This document shows positions 33,326 through 44,240 of a DNA stretch of 64,000 nucleotides, in pieces (within the stretch, counting starts at the first letter, position 1; the number at the start of each line of letters is the position of its first letter). The notes under the pieces are model-generated. The model was not told where the DNA came from, searched no databases, and saw only the letters and a list, made by a program, of their open reading frames with translations. Source of the stretch: Nageia nagi (Eukaryota; Pinophyta); contig JBITNC010000001.1 in NCBI GenBank assembly GCA_050084985.1, positions 62,930,001 to 62,994,000 on the forward strand. The letters run 5' to 3'. Made by a program: the position numbers and the translations under genes.

Positions 33326-34557
33326 CTAGTTAGGTGCAGGCAAAGAATCATTTGAATCAGACACCTCAGCATGAGAAGTTGTATCCTCAGGAAGTTCATT
33401 GAACTTGACATCCCTAGAAATAAAGACTATTTTATGGGATGAGGAGTAGAGCCTGTAACCTCTATGCTGATTATCATACCCCACAAAGATGCATTTTTTT
33501 GATCTTTTATCCAACTTCTTTCTTTTTTCTGAGGTAATGAATGCAAATGCATCACAACCGAAGACCCTAAAGTGTGAGATGTTAGGTTTCTTTCCTATCC
33601 ATGCTTCATATAGAGTTTTACCTTTAACTACTTTAGTAGGACACCTATTTAAGGTGTGAATAGCGATGTGAACAGCTTCACCCCATAAGAAACTAGGAAG
33701 GTTACCTAACATGCACCTTGCCATTTCCATAATGGTTTGATTCTTCCTTTTAGCAACTCCATTTTGTTGAGGGGTGTAAGGGATTGTGAATTACTGCTTG
33801 ATCCCATATTTAACACAATAGTCATTAAACTCATTGCTATTATACTCACCCCCATTATCAATCTTAGCATCTTGATCTTAAAATCAGTTTGATTTTGAAT
33901 AAGAGCCTTGAAGTCTTTAAACCTATCAAAAGTTTGATCCTTGTGCTCAAGTAGATAACCAAATGTCATCCTACTGAAGTCATCAATGAAGGTCAGAACA
34001 TAAGAAGCTCCCCCTAGAGACTTAGTCTAAAATAGACCCATCAAATTTGAATGCATAAGCTGAAGAGGATGAGTAGCTCGAGTTGCCTTATATTTTTCAA
34101 ACTTTTGCCTATTCATCTTTCCTAGAATGCACCTTTCACAGAGACCAATTATAGGTGAAATATTAGGTAAACCTTCCACAAGTTCTTGATTTTTTATATC
34201 TTGAATACTCTTGTGGTTAAGGTGCCCTAATCGTTGATGCCAAAGATTAACTTTTGAACAAACATTTGCAGCAAGACACATCTTTAAAGGAACTTGATCT
34301 ACAATATAAAGGTCATCCTTTACTGATCCTTTCGTCAAGGTGGTAAGTCCTTTCTTAACACACCAGGAGTGTGAGGTAAACTCAAATGAGTATCCTTTCC
34401 TTGTAATCTGAATTATGGAGATAAGATTCATCCTTAGTTTAGGCACATAAAAGACATTATCAAGAACCTTTCCATGAATCTTCACACTCCCTATTCCTTG
34501 AACATCAAGGACTGAATTATCACCTATCACAACTGCATCCTTCTTGTACTTATGAAA
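33326..34557 (-). pseudogene. Copia integrase, with stops, a frameshift and a lost catalytic Asp
   Basis: The zinc finger reads LWHQRLGHLNHKSI then LCERCILGKMNRQKF. The catalytic core starts THPLQLMHSNLMGLF; the Asp expected after HS is Asn (codon 34045-34047), while the related element at 62426-62428 still has Asp. A TAG at 34027-34029 follows. The core resumes ASYVLTFIDDFSRMTFGYLL. A one-base loss near 33867 shifts the frame before the NGGEYN motif, and a TAA at 33791-33793 precedes FTIPYTPQQNG, which contains the approach to the catalytic Glu. The C-terminal part AIHTLNRCPTKVV then KTLYEAWIGKKPNISHFRVF is open to 33326. Confidence 0.95.
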
Positions 34558-34700
34558 GTTTTCAAACTTATCCTTTTCATAACACATGTGATTAGTGCAT
34601 CCTGAATCAACAATCCAATCATTTGAAATAGTTTGAGTCATTGAGTAGTATGCAACAGTAGTAGCATGCTTGTTCTTCTTTTAATTATTGAAATTTTTCA
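34558..34700 (-). pseudogene. Copia aspartic protease start
   Basis: SNDWIVDSGCTNHMCYEKDK carries the DSG active-site triad of copia retropepsins, about 15 codons after the first Met of the frame at 34641. The protease folds over the region that follows (VIGDNSVLDVQGIGSVKI, down to about 34480). A stop upstream of 34641 separates it from gag. The enzyme would release gag, integrase and reverse transcriptase from the polyprotein. Confidence 0.9.
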
Positions 34701-35581
34701 CTTTTGCATTTCCCTTACCTTTTTTAGCAATTTTTTTTTATGACAATCATACTCTTTGTGACCAAAGATGCCACAAAAGTTACAATTTCTATCAAACTTT
34801 TCCTTAGGTTTTGGATTGCTTGATCCAGCTTTGTCATTCCTTTGCTTGAAGTTGCCATTATTGTTGCCCTTTTTCTCATGCTTCCTAAAGGTAGATGAGG
34901 ATTTGTTACTTTTGGATTTATAATGATTGAATTCTTCTTGAAAGGAGTTTTGGTTGCTCCTAAAGTAATGTGATTATCCTTTGGAGAAAAGTTCAACATT
35001 TTCTTATTCAAAGTTTCCTCATGCTTCAAAAGGAGTCTAGAAAGGTTATCAAGAGAGATGACATCTTCTTCATCATCGAACCTAGTTTCCATAACCATGA
35101 CAAAGTTATTGAACTTTGTAGAAAGGCTTTGAAGAATGATGAAGACCATGAACTCATCATTGATCCAGTTGCACCCACAGCCAACTAGTTGTGTCTTGAG
35201 GTCAATGATTTTGTTCAAGTAAATGGAAGCACTTTCATCTTCACCTTGACGATATTGCAACAACTTTTGTAAAATAGTGAACCTCCTTGAAAATTTTGAC
35301 CCAAGGTAAATTTTCTTTAGCCTATCCCAAGCTTCCTTTACTGATGTTGAAGAAGAGATCAAGAGAAGTACATCATCTAAAACTGCATGATAAATCATTA
35401 AAGTTGCTAACTCATTCTTTGAGTTGTAGATTTCAAGAGCCTTCTCATCTATAGGAGCAACCAAGTCTTCATTAACTATCTGCCATAGCTTCCTTGCTTG
35501 TAACTCAGCTTTCATATGAGGTTCCCATATGCCAAAGTTGGAACCATCGAGTATATGCTTGGGTATGAAGGTTTGAACCAT
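34701..35581 (-). pseudogene. Copia gag with one-base deletion before the zinc knuckle
   Basis: Translation starts at an ATG at 35581 (MVQTFIPKHILDGSNFGIWE; an in-frame Met further upstream is less likely). The DUF4219-like start is followed by the UBN2 region: VKEAWDRLKKIYLGSKFSRR, LKTQLVGCGCNW, SLSTKFNNFVMVMETR. The longest frame then leaves the true one near 34931, where one base is missing relative to the copy at 63354-63360. The correct frame continues to a knuckle CNFCGIFGHKEYDC (about 34735-34780; C-x2-C-x4-H-x4-C). Gag packages element RNA. Confidence 0.93.
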
Positions 35582-37835
35582 TGCTACACAAAAGTAAATA
35601 AGCAAGAAGAATGAATAAATTTCTATAATTTACCATCTATACAAATCAAACATTGATAAGTAAACATGTCCCACATGTGCAAACTTATAAACCAAGATCC
35701 ATAGAAGGATAAAGTTGAGGTTGTTTTCTTGTATAGAATTAGGCCTTCACCTGGATGCCCGTAAAGTGGAGCCCAAGTACTACCAGTCCTCAACCAGTTT
35801 ACCCTGGTCAATAATATACTCTCTCAAGGAGAAGTACCAACTATTTTCCAAGGATTCAACATATGTTGGACCAGCCATTTTAATTATCTTGTTTAAGGTT
35901 TTCAAGTTTTCCTCCTAGGTTATCAGGATAATCCCTGAATGGATGTGTGGACATGTGGTATCACTACACACATGCCTATCCACCTAATAGAGTTATGTCC
36001 AATCCAACAGAGGTCTTAGGGGCAATTAAGATAGATTTACCACCACTTGGTTCTTCAAACTAAAAAGGCTCCAGTCTACCCTGTCCTCCCCTCGTGGATC
36101 CCCAAACAAGTCATGTTGTGGAAAAGTACGTGCGGATGTGTTCATTTTAGGGGTTACTTTCAATATTTTACATTTTGCAAGTATAAAGCAATTATGTAAA
36201 AAATATAAAGTAAAGTATTAAAAATACATCATCCATAAGAACTTGAAATATAAGAGTCTAATGGGTTTTGTACTAACCCCTAAAGGACATTTTTACATTT
36301 TGCATACTTGCTCAAGTTCATAAATTCATTCATCACTTTAATGAATTTAAAAAAGGCTAAGTCCTACTTAGCATTAATCCATTCACAAATTTAAAAAAAA
36401 AAATTGCTTAACTTCTATACTTAGCATGAATTCATTTTTAAATGTTCTAAGTCCTACTCATGACTAGTAAAAATAAATGCCATAAATTACTTAGCAAAGA
36501 ATGCCTAGGGTTTATTCATAACTTAACATTTAATGAATAATTCCATTCATACTTAGCATACATCATGAATTCATAGATAATGCTTAAGTCCTATTTTAGC
36601 ATTAGTTTAAGCATTTAGAGAATTAAAAAAAATGTATAAGTTAAGCATTAACAAACTTGACATTTAATAACTTCAAAAAAATGCACTAAATTCTCCCCCT
36701 TCTTACTAAAAAAAGGCACTATAAGCATTTAATTTGAACTTAAAGAAAGAAAATTTTAGAAATACTTGATCATGTAGATCCAAAAAATTTCCTCTTTAAG
36801 GTAAGAAAAATATCATGCTCATAAAAATTATGAAGAAAAGAGACTTTAATTTTTGGACAACCACATCTTGCAAGAGGTAAGGTGTTTACCTATCAAAACT
36901 TTATGAGGATTGACTATCATGCTCAACAAAATTAAATTAGCTTCCTTTTTGGAAAAAAAAACTTCTACCCAACAAGGTTTGACTTCAAATAATTAATGCT
37001 TCTTACCAAAAATTAAAGCATTAGAGAGACTTTATTTCCTTTGCCTGAACCCTATTCATATGGGGTATCGAGGGGAATCCTAAAGGCCCAAATTAAGAAT
37101 ATATGGGCATTGATTCCCTCTCCTATTGGTCAAGGTATTGGAGGTGCTCACTTATTCTTAAAAGAAGCAATTTTTGGAGAGGGGTGTCATTTACCAAGCC
37201 TCATTATAGAGTAGGGCATCGGCTCAAATGAGAATAGGGGCATTGTTTCCCTCTGAATCAGACCCCTATTCCAGACACCACTGTACTATGCACAAGGCTG
37301 ATGACTCATTACTGAGTATATACCGACTACTTCTTGCTCCAAAAAATAATAGCCTCATGGAATTGCAAGCGAGAACCAAGTGCTAATCGCTTTTTAGATA
37401 CTACAAGCCCACCCTTCAAAGCAATCTACTTCGTATTCTCACTTTAGTATCCCAACCTATTTCTATTGGGAAGGCCTGACTATTTCTATAGGGGCTCAAG
37501 GAGCAGCCAAGCACTTATCGCCTATTCAATGAACAGGATCTCGAGCAGCAAAGATTGATTCTCCATGGGGGGGGCTTTCAGTGAGAGATGGAGGGAGGTG
37601 ACAGCTGAGAAAGGGAGAGATTGCTTTGAAAATTGTTACTCATATTTAGCTCAACAATAGTCAACATATAGCACACAATATGTTAGTAGTAAAATACAAT
37701 TATTCAATAATTAACCAAGAAGGTAAAAAATGTATACCTTCTATTATGTTTTACCTCAACAATGTAAGAAGATGAGAAATGGAGACCTCCAAATTGAAGA
37801 AGTTTCAAAGAATGTTGAAGGAGCTTCCACACCAA
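35582..37835 (-). other. Long 5' leader of the copia element
   Basis: About 2.2 kb separate the primer binding site from the gag start, unusually long for a copia element, whose whole internal region often spans about 4-5 kb. No coding region is recognised; short frames on both strands lack domains. It includes a region of many taagtcctact and gcattaattc-like words (36290-36680) and a C/G-richer stretch (37020-37620). It may hold packaging or splice signals, or captured sequence. Confidence 0.7.
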
Positions 37836-37847
37836 GCTCTGATACCA
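37836..37847 (-). other. Primer binding site of the copia element
   Basis: On the minus strand it reads tggtatcagagc, a full match to the plant initiator-Met tRNA type, two bases from the 5' LTR. Confidence 0.97.
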
Positions 37848-37849
37848 AT

Positions 37850-38338
37850 TGATGGAATTAGTTCTACACTAATCCTCAAGGTCCAAGACTATAGGAAACT
37901 TAATCATTCAACATCTACAAGCTAATAACACCATTCACACAAGATAACACCAATATAAGTGGTTCCTCCCTCCTTGGGAGTACATCCACAACTAGATCTC
38001 AATTCTCAAACTATGCACCCTCTTACTACAATTCCTTTCTCTCCTACACAAACTAGTAGAGTAATCTTACTCAAAATCTAAGTGATATTGCAAGAGGAGA
38101 GGCCCTCTATTTATAGCATGAGAGCACCTCCCTAACCACCCTTTAACCCAAGGGTAAGGTTAGGGTTACAATAAATATATTACCTAGCTTTAACCTACCA
38201 ACTAACCACATGGTAAGGTCAAAGTTTACACGATAAAGAATTCAATTAATCCCTTAAGGTATCTAAATATCCTTTAAGTGATTAATTGAATTTACAAGGA
38301 GTTTAGATATTCACAATATTTCATTACAAATTCTAACA
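37850..38338 (-). repeat. 5' LTR of the copia element
   Basis: It is 489 bp and almost identical to 30429-30917. It drives transcription towards lower coordinates and ends against the target duplication gtcta. Confidence 0.98.
38107..38115 (-). promoter_or_regulatory. TATA box in the copia 5' LTR
   Basis: ctatttata on the plus strand is tataaatag on the minus strand. It lies mid-LTR, as expected for the U3/R boundary, and is kept in both LTRs. Recognition is by motif only. Confidence 0.7.
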
Positions 38339-38777
38339 GTCTACCCATCTCAAATATCTTCTCCACATATGTTGAAACATATTTTCTACATGTGTCAAAT
38401 TTCCATTCCATACATATAGGCATGCATGTTTTGTACTTATCCCATATAGTTGAGAATCTAAAGGCCTACATATTTTCCACCTATCAAATTTGGAATGACA
38501 ACTCAAACATATCAATATTCTATAAGTAGCACTTTGTACTCTCCATTCTTAATTATTTTTTTACATATCATTTTCATCAAAATGACTAGCTTTCTTCTTT
38601 TTTAATATTTAATTTCCATTTTATAAATATTATTGGAATAATGTATTTAGGACCATGTATTGTAGCATGCTACAATCCAACTTCTATTTCATCTTACATG
38701 CTAGATAAATATGTTTGTACTTATTTGTACTTCTTGCTAGGGTGCTTTGTTATCATCTTTCATGGTGTGGTTAAGAA

Positions 38778-40118
38778 GTGTACATAATGCATTCAAATTC
38801 ATTACATCTTTTCAAATTGTTTGGAAATAGTATTTCAAATATTGAGTCTAATTATGTTCATACTTGACCATCATGGAGCATATGACATTAATTATAATTC
38901 ATTATAGTCATTGTTAAGGAGGAGGAGGGGGCTAGATGTAATTGAGGAGGGGTCTGAATATTGAGAATTTTACTATTATAAGTTATGGAAACAACCATGG
39001 GATCTAAGAGAATGGATTTTTCAAACATCATGAGAAAATTTGGGAGATTTTCCGTGCTCTTATATAAGTAATGTTGCATTATTTCATTTTATTTAATCTT
39101 GAATCCTTCAATTATTTAAACATTATTTCAAATAGGATGAAATTTAGTATAGCATATGCTTTAATTCATTTTATATTTCAATTTTATACATATGTATATA
39201 ATTTTATTTTCTTTCATTCTTATACGAATTAATAATTTTTTTAAAATATTATAATAACTATTGCTACTTGCTTTGTGTGTGGATCTCAACATTGTCAAGA
39301 TCAAAATGGGCAATCATGGACCATAATAGTTTCACAAATATGGAATCGAGCATAGTGGGACATTTTTTAGCTTTTGAAAGAGCCAAGTGGTATTGAGTCT
39401 TTCCCAATATCTCTTTAAATGATGTTAAAAATTGATGCACTTGCAATAGTCAATTACATTTTCTTTATGTAGAAGAATAATGTTGCAACTTTTGAAGGGC
39501 ATAACTTTTGATCTAGATATCATTTTGAGCCCATTTTATTTTTTAAATTGCATAGAATTTAAAAATATACAAGATTGTAATGTCTACCATGGGAGATAAT
39601 TTCAAGTCCTAAAACATTTTTTGTATAGTCCAAATTTTACTTTTACTTTTAATTATATCTTTATGTTTTATTTTTAGTATAATTACATGTATTTAGTAAT
39701 GGATGAATATCTCCATTTTGGGCCTCATATAAGCTATATTTTAGAATTTTTTAAAATTAGAAGGAAAGAAATAGATGCTTTAAAAAAACTTATTGTAATC
39801 CTTTTTAAGGAGGCGTGTAGATTTAGAAGAATAAATAATTATTGTTTTGAATTTTATTCTTCCATTCATTTGCTTGTGTGCTGTGAATCAATTTTGGGGA
39901 TCTGTTATGGTATCTTATAGGAATCTACATAATTGAATTAGTGTAGATTCAGAAGAATAAATAATTCTTGTTGTGAAGTTTATTCTTCCATATATTTACT
40001 TATATGTTGTGAATCAATTTTGGAGATCTATTTTGATCTCTTGTAGGAATCTACATCAAAATATTTCCAACACTTTGAACAATGTGTTAAAAGCTGAATA
40101 TGGGACTTCTTTACTTCT
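38778..40118. repeat. Partial tandem unit U4, left edge of the second duplication copy
   Basis: It starts with the same gtgtacataatgcattcaaa anchor and follows U1-U3 through the doubled 126-bp block (39815-40060). It breaks off after tgggacttctttacttcttc at about 40118, where sequence matching 664 onward begins. It is therefore truncated before the transposase relic. Confidence 0.82.
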
Positions 40119-40315
40119 TCTTCATAGTCTACTCAAAATTAGGAGCAATTTAAAAGTACCATTTATATCATATTAACTATTCATGTTCTTCTACAAACTT
40201 TGGGAAAATAGTATCCATAATTACATTGTACATTATAAATAATTATATTAAACAAAAAAATATTTGTTAATTATAATATTTGGCTATAAATTACTTATTT
40301 TTTATTTTTAATTAG

Positions 40316-41640
40316 CCTTTGAAAGCTAAACTCTTAAACTTTTTTCATCATTCTTCTACTATTTGCCAACATTATAGCTTTACAATAAGGTACAGATATC
40401 CATCAAAGAGTAGCGAATTATTTGGTAAAAATATATGTGAAATATGGAATAATACATAAGGCCAAATAATTAATTTATAAGATGTATAAAGTGGATACAA
40501 ATTCATGGAAACCATTGATTGGAGGATATGCAATTCATGGCTATAGGAAGAATGCTCTTAAACTCTTTGATATTATAAAGCACTTGGGATCTAAGAAAAA
40601 AAGCAAAACCTTTATATATGTTCTACTTATATTACAATAATGCAGGTCTAGTGGATGAGGGCTATAAATACATTAATAGCATGAGTGACTCTTATTATAT
40701 TATTCCAAGGGTGAATCATCATACATGCATTAGTGACCTTCTTTCCATGTAGGCTATCTTAATGGAACTTTGAAATTGACTAGAAAAATATCCAAAACCC
40801 CCAAATTGGATGTATGGATATTTGTACTTGGTTATTCTAATTCTAATATTATTGTTCTTAAAGGATATTTTGAGGAATCTTTGAACTTCACTATCAAAAT
40901 ACGCCTAAACCCTAAATTAGGTATTTTAATATGTGTACTTGGTGCTTGTAAATAGACTCTTATGGTTCCTAAAGGAGATATTAAGGAAGCTTTAAATATT
41001 TCTACTAAAATTCCCATAAATTCTAAATAAGGTATGTCAACGTGTCCACTTGGTTCTAATAAATTGAATGTTTTAGTTCATATAGGCAATGTTGAAGGAG
41101 CTTTGAGCTTTGAAGTTCAATGGTAAAATACCTATAAACCTTGAATTAGCTGTATGGATGTATCTACTTGGTTTCTATAAATTGAATGTTGTGGTTTTGA
41201 GTGTCTTCATAGGCATATATGAAAAAATATTGAAGAATAGAAAATACCTAGGATTTATTTCATGAGATGCATGATGCAAATACAATATCATAGTCTGAAA
41301 TGATTGATAAATATAGATAAAATATAATTTGGTAAGATGGAAGAATATAAAATACCTTGTATTTATTATACAAGATGTAATGATGCAAATACAATTTTAT
41401 AGTTTGCAATAATAGATATATGAAAGATTTGGAAGAATACACAAGGCCTAGGATTTTCTTGATAAGATTCATGACACATACATAGTTCCATAAACTGTAA
41501 TCATTACAAAACACATACAAATAATTTTTTTTACTAAATGTAGAAAAATATAATGCATAAATATATGTAGAATGTAGAAGAATACAAGGTCACAAATTGC
41601 ATAAGAATACTAGCTCATGGATTGTAAAATAATATCTCAT
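40316..41640 (+). pseudogene. Decayed PPR gene, right copy
   Basis: This copy is homologous to 2330-3640 over its full length, in the same orientation. It lacks the most upstream PPR motifs found at 2050-2330. It keeps an Asp-Lys-Met-type motif (about 40480-40560), the MSDSYYIIP-like block at about 40680, the four 111-bp E-like repeats (40767-41210) and the later repeats (GLGFISDKMHD-like pieces at 41250-41500, in several frames). Stops are spread throughout. The two copies have different stop sets, so decay continued after duplication. Confidence 0.75.
40767..41210 (+). repeat. 111-bp tandem repeat, four copies, right PPR copy
   Basis: Anchors equivalent to gctttgaa lie at 40767, 40878, 40989 and 41100, again exactly 111 bp apart. 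The encoded pattern, such as FTIKIRLNPKLGILICVLGA, matches the left copy. A short extra ctttgag duplication is seen in the fourth unit. Confidence 0.88.
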
Positions 41641-41805
41641 TCACCTCATAGCACTAAATATCCCCATGTTTGACCTTGTTTATACCTCATATGATCTTAG
41701 CTCATCTTGTCTCCTCTCATTTTTCCTTACAAAATTCCCCTTTATTTCATCTAATCCCTCAACACATAAACTCAAAATAGCAAAACTATTATTGGTACCC
41801 ACCTA

Positions 41806-42687
41806 AGCACCTTACACACTCTTTTTTATTTTCATTAAGTGGTGGGTTTTGGTTACTTACTCATAGTTTTTAGGGATGAGTTAAAACTTCCTTATGTTTG
41901 TAAGGATGAAACCTAGGCAAAAAATATCCTCTCAAAGGTATGCATGAGAGTGAAAAGATTCTTTGCCTTTTCTTTTAGGATGAAATTTCTTAAGCTTAAT
42001 CCTTGCCTCTAGTATATCTAGGATTGCATCATCATTTTCAAACATATCTACATGTAATGGAATATGCTCATGCAATATAATATTTTTGATATTTTTATAC
42101 TAGAGTAGAACTAGTATTGAATCATGAGGAAGGACATAAATATTTCTTTCATTTTTTAGTGCCTTATTTTAAATATTTGGGAGCATCAAATAGCTTAGTT
42201 AGTCCCACTCTCTGCTCTTTAACATCATAATTACTTTTTGTTTAAGCCAATTCATCACTTTATGATTCACTGGTATCTTTAACTTCCACTCCTTGTTGGC
42301 ATGTATTTTCCTTAAACATTTATGTGCTAAAATCATTTATTATGTGCTCTTTTTACCCAATCCTTTTCCTTTAAATCATAATTATTTATATACTAAGGGA
42401 GGAAGGGTGCATCACACTGCAATATCCTTTTTCTTTTATTCATTTAGCATATCTTGCATTTTAGTTTTACTTGTTCTTCTCTCTCTTTTTCATTTTTTGA
42501 TGTATCTGCATTATACAGGAAATCATTAATCTCTTTGTATTCCATATGATACTTTTTAATTTTTACATTTAGTGTACATAGTAGCATAAATTATCTTTCT
42601 CTTTAAAATATTAATGCAAACACTTATATCAACATGAATGTGTAGATTGCATCTACTTTAGAGATCTACCCACTTTTCTAATAACTT
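41806..42687. repeat. Block B, right copy
   Basis: It matches 14339-15228. The A/B junction (ggtacccacctaagc, about 41795) is uninterrupted here and serves as the empty site for the gypsy insertion in the left copy. On the minus strand ILHEHIPLHVDMFENDDAIL, then DILEARIKLKKFHPKRKG, are open and kept in both copies; the family is not recognised. Confidence 0.72.
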
Positions 42688-42703
42688 CACTACAAGAAAA
42701 TGG
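42688..42703. repeat. CACTA terminal inverted repeat end (right copy)
   Basis: cactacaagaaaatgg matches the canonical CACTA terminus. Confidence 0.9.
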
Positions 42704-42768
42704 CCATTGGCATCAAAAATAATGTTAGAGATTTTTATTTTTATCTTATTTTTGATGTTATTTAAATG

Positions 42769-43011
42769 CTAGGCCACATTATGGGCTTGATTTTTATAAT
42801 TAGTTTTGTTTCCTAATGCTATGTACGATGCAAATTTTAACATATTTATGGCATTGAGTCTTATGCTATGTGTGATGATATGTTTCTTTATATCATTCCC
42901 AAAGATCTCAAAAAGAAAAAAATTAATTAGAAATCTTAAAACTTTGAATCCATCCAACTTAAGGACCACTTTTTGACCATATAGCGAACCCATATTTTTA
43001 CACACACCCAC
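42769..43011 (-). pseudogene. Short conserved frame near the CACTA 3' end, right copy
   Basis: It starts MGVCKNMGSLYGQKVVLKLD and is homologous to 15395-15616. After about 35 codons the two copies diverge. Nature unknown; possibly the transposase C-terminus. Confidence 0.4.
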
Positions 43012-43121
43012 ATATTTTTTAATTAGAATTTTTATAAATTATCATATGCATATAAAAGACATAAAAATTGTTTAATTATCATAAAATTAATAAAAACATT
43101 TAAAATAAATTTATAAATCAT

Positions 43122-43403
43122 TTAATTTTCATTTATATCATCTTCATCAGGATAAAATACAATATGTTTTCCTTTAGGATCAACATTAGTTACAAACCAC
43201 ATCGTCTCATCCTCTACAGTTTGATAGAAAAATACTTGACTACAATGTTTTGGTAAAACATAAGGCTCTTTATCTTCAACCAAATATTTTGTGGAGTTTA
43301 TTACAAAGTATTCACTATTGAAATCATGTAAGATTATTCTTCTATCAATTTTTTCAAAACATTTATATCTAAATACTGCACATTGGAATGACCTATAATT
43401 CAA
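43122..43403 (-). pseudogene. CACTA transposase DUF4216 domain, right copy
   Basis: MNYRSFQCAVFRYKCFEKID, EYFVINSTKYLVEDKEPYVL, then CSQVFFYQTVEDETMWFVTN and VFYPDEDDINEN. It is about 85% similar by eye to 15782-16117 and reaches further at the C-terminus, ending in an acidic tail typical of the family. The N-terminal part is in another frame. Confidence 0.87.
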
Positions 43404-44063
43404 TTGAATGATTTGTTGAATTTTTTCAACATATTCTAATGTTCCTTCTATTACATTTTTTTATCTTTCATACTTGCATGAATTTCTTGGTAAAAATCAA
43501 ACATCTCTCCATTTTGATCAATATTTTCAATTCTAAAGTGTTGATCATATGCCCACATTGAAGAGAAAACCAATGCCTACAAATATTTACATAAACAATA
43601 TTACTAGTATAATAATTATATTTATATAAACTATTATGTTCTTATAAAAAATATCAAAAATTAAATGCATATTAGTAAATTAATAATAATTACATTTTGA
43701 TTGTATCCAATGGCTATATTTTCAACATCTTCATTTATATTCTCATCTCCCTATCTTTCTTTCTCATCAATTGCTTCCCTTAACCATGACCTTGGACACT
43801 TCGTTGGCCAATTTTTATATCTTAGATGTGTAGGTATAGGTGTACCCCTTGTATTTTATCTATGAAATAAGTTATTTTCTTTTTTAATTCCACTTCTTTT
43901 ACTTTTGTACAATTAAATCCACTCCTTGCAACATTCCATATTCATCATGACAAAGTAGTTTATAGATTCAAAGTCATGATAATCTATAAAATCATGATGA
44001 CACAATATACATCAATTAGTAAGTATTGATTAGATTAAATAAAAAATGCATGTTATTATATTA

Positions 44064-44240
44064 TTATAAATTATTACTATCTTTAATATTATTAGTACCT
44101 TTAATAGTATAATATGTCCCATTATATTCCAAAATCTCTCCATTTTTTTCTATGTCTTTGTCTGCTTGCCACAACTTTGCTTCAAAATGATGGATTTGAG
44201 AAATATATTCAGATGCATAAAAAAAGATTCTTGTACAATT
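44064..44240 (-). pseudogene. CACTA DUF4218, downstream half (right copy)
   Basis: The frame reads YASEYISQIHHFEAKLWQAD, then KDIEKNGEILEYNGTYYTIK, the tail of the DUF4218 region. In the left copy FMHLNIFLKSI occupies the same place. The frame breaks at about 44240, where the gypsy-type LTR begins; the upstream half resumes at 52889. Confidence 0.78.

Larger units (their letters stand above)
30429..38338 (-). mobile_element. Ty1/copia LTR retrotransposon, full length, recently inserted
   Basis: The element is 7910 bp with two 489-bp LTRs (six differences), TG...CA ends, the target duplication gtcta (30424-30428 and 38339-38343), a perfect initiator-Met type primer binding site and an aagggggag polypurine tract. 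Minus-strand gag, protease, integrase, reverse transcriptase and RNase H occur in copia order (integrase before RT). A 2.2-kb leader precedes gag. Stops, two or more single-base deletions and Asp-to-Asn changes at catalytic positions make it non-functional, although its LTRs are young. It sits in the subrepeat-proximal tail of tandem unit U3. Confidence 0.98.
27319..38777. repeat. Tandem unit U3, interrupted twice
   Basis: The distance between anchors is 11459 bp. Subtracting the 7910-bp copia with its 5-bp duplication and the roughly 720-bp poly-A insertion leaves about 2.8 kb, the same as U1 and U2. Its subrepeat zone is at about 29790-30370, and its tail continues after the copia at 38344-38777. 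Confidence 0.85.

Noticed and set aside
35623-35918. Short ORFs in the copia leader
   Set aside because: No conserved domain, overlap on opposite strands, and position in the non-coding leader.
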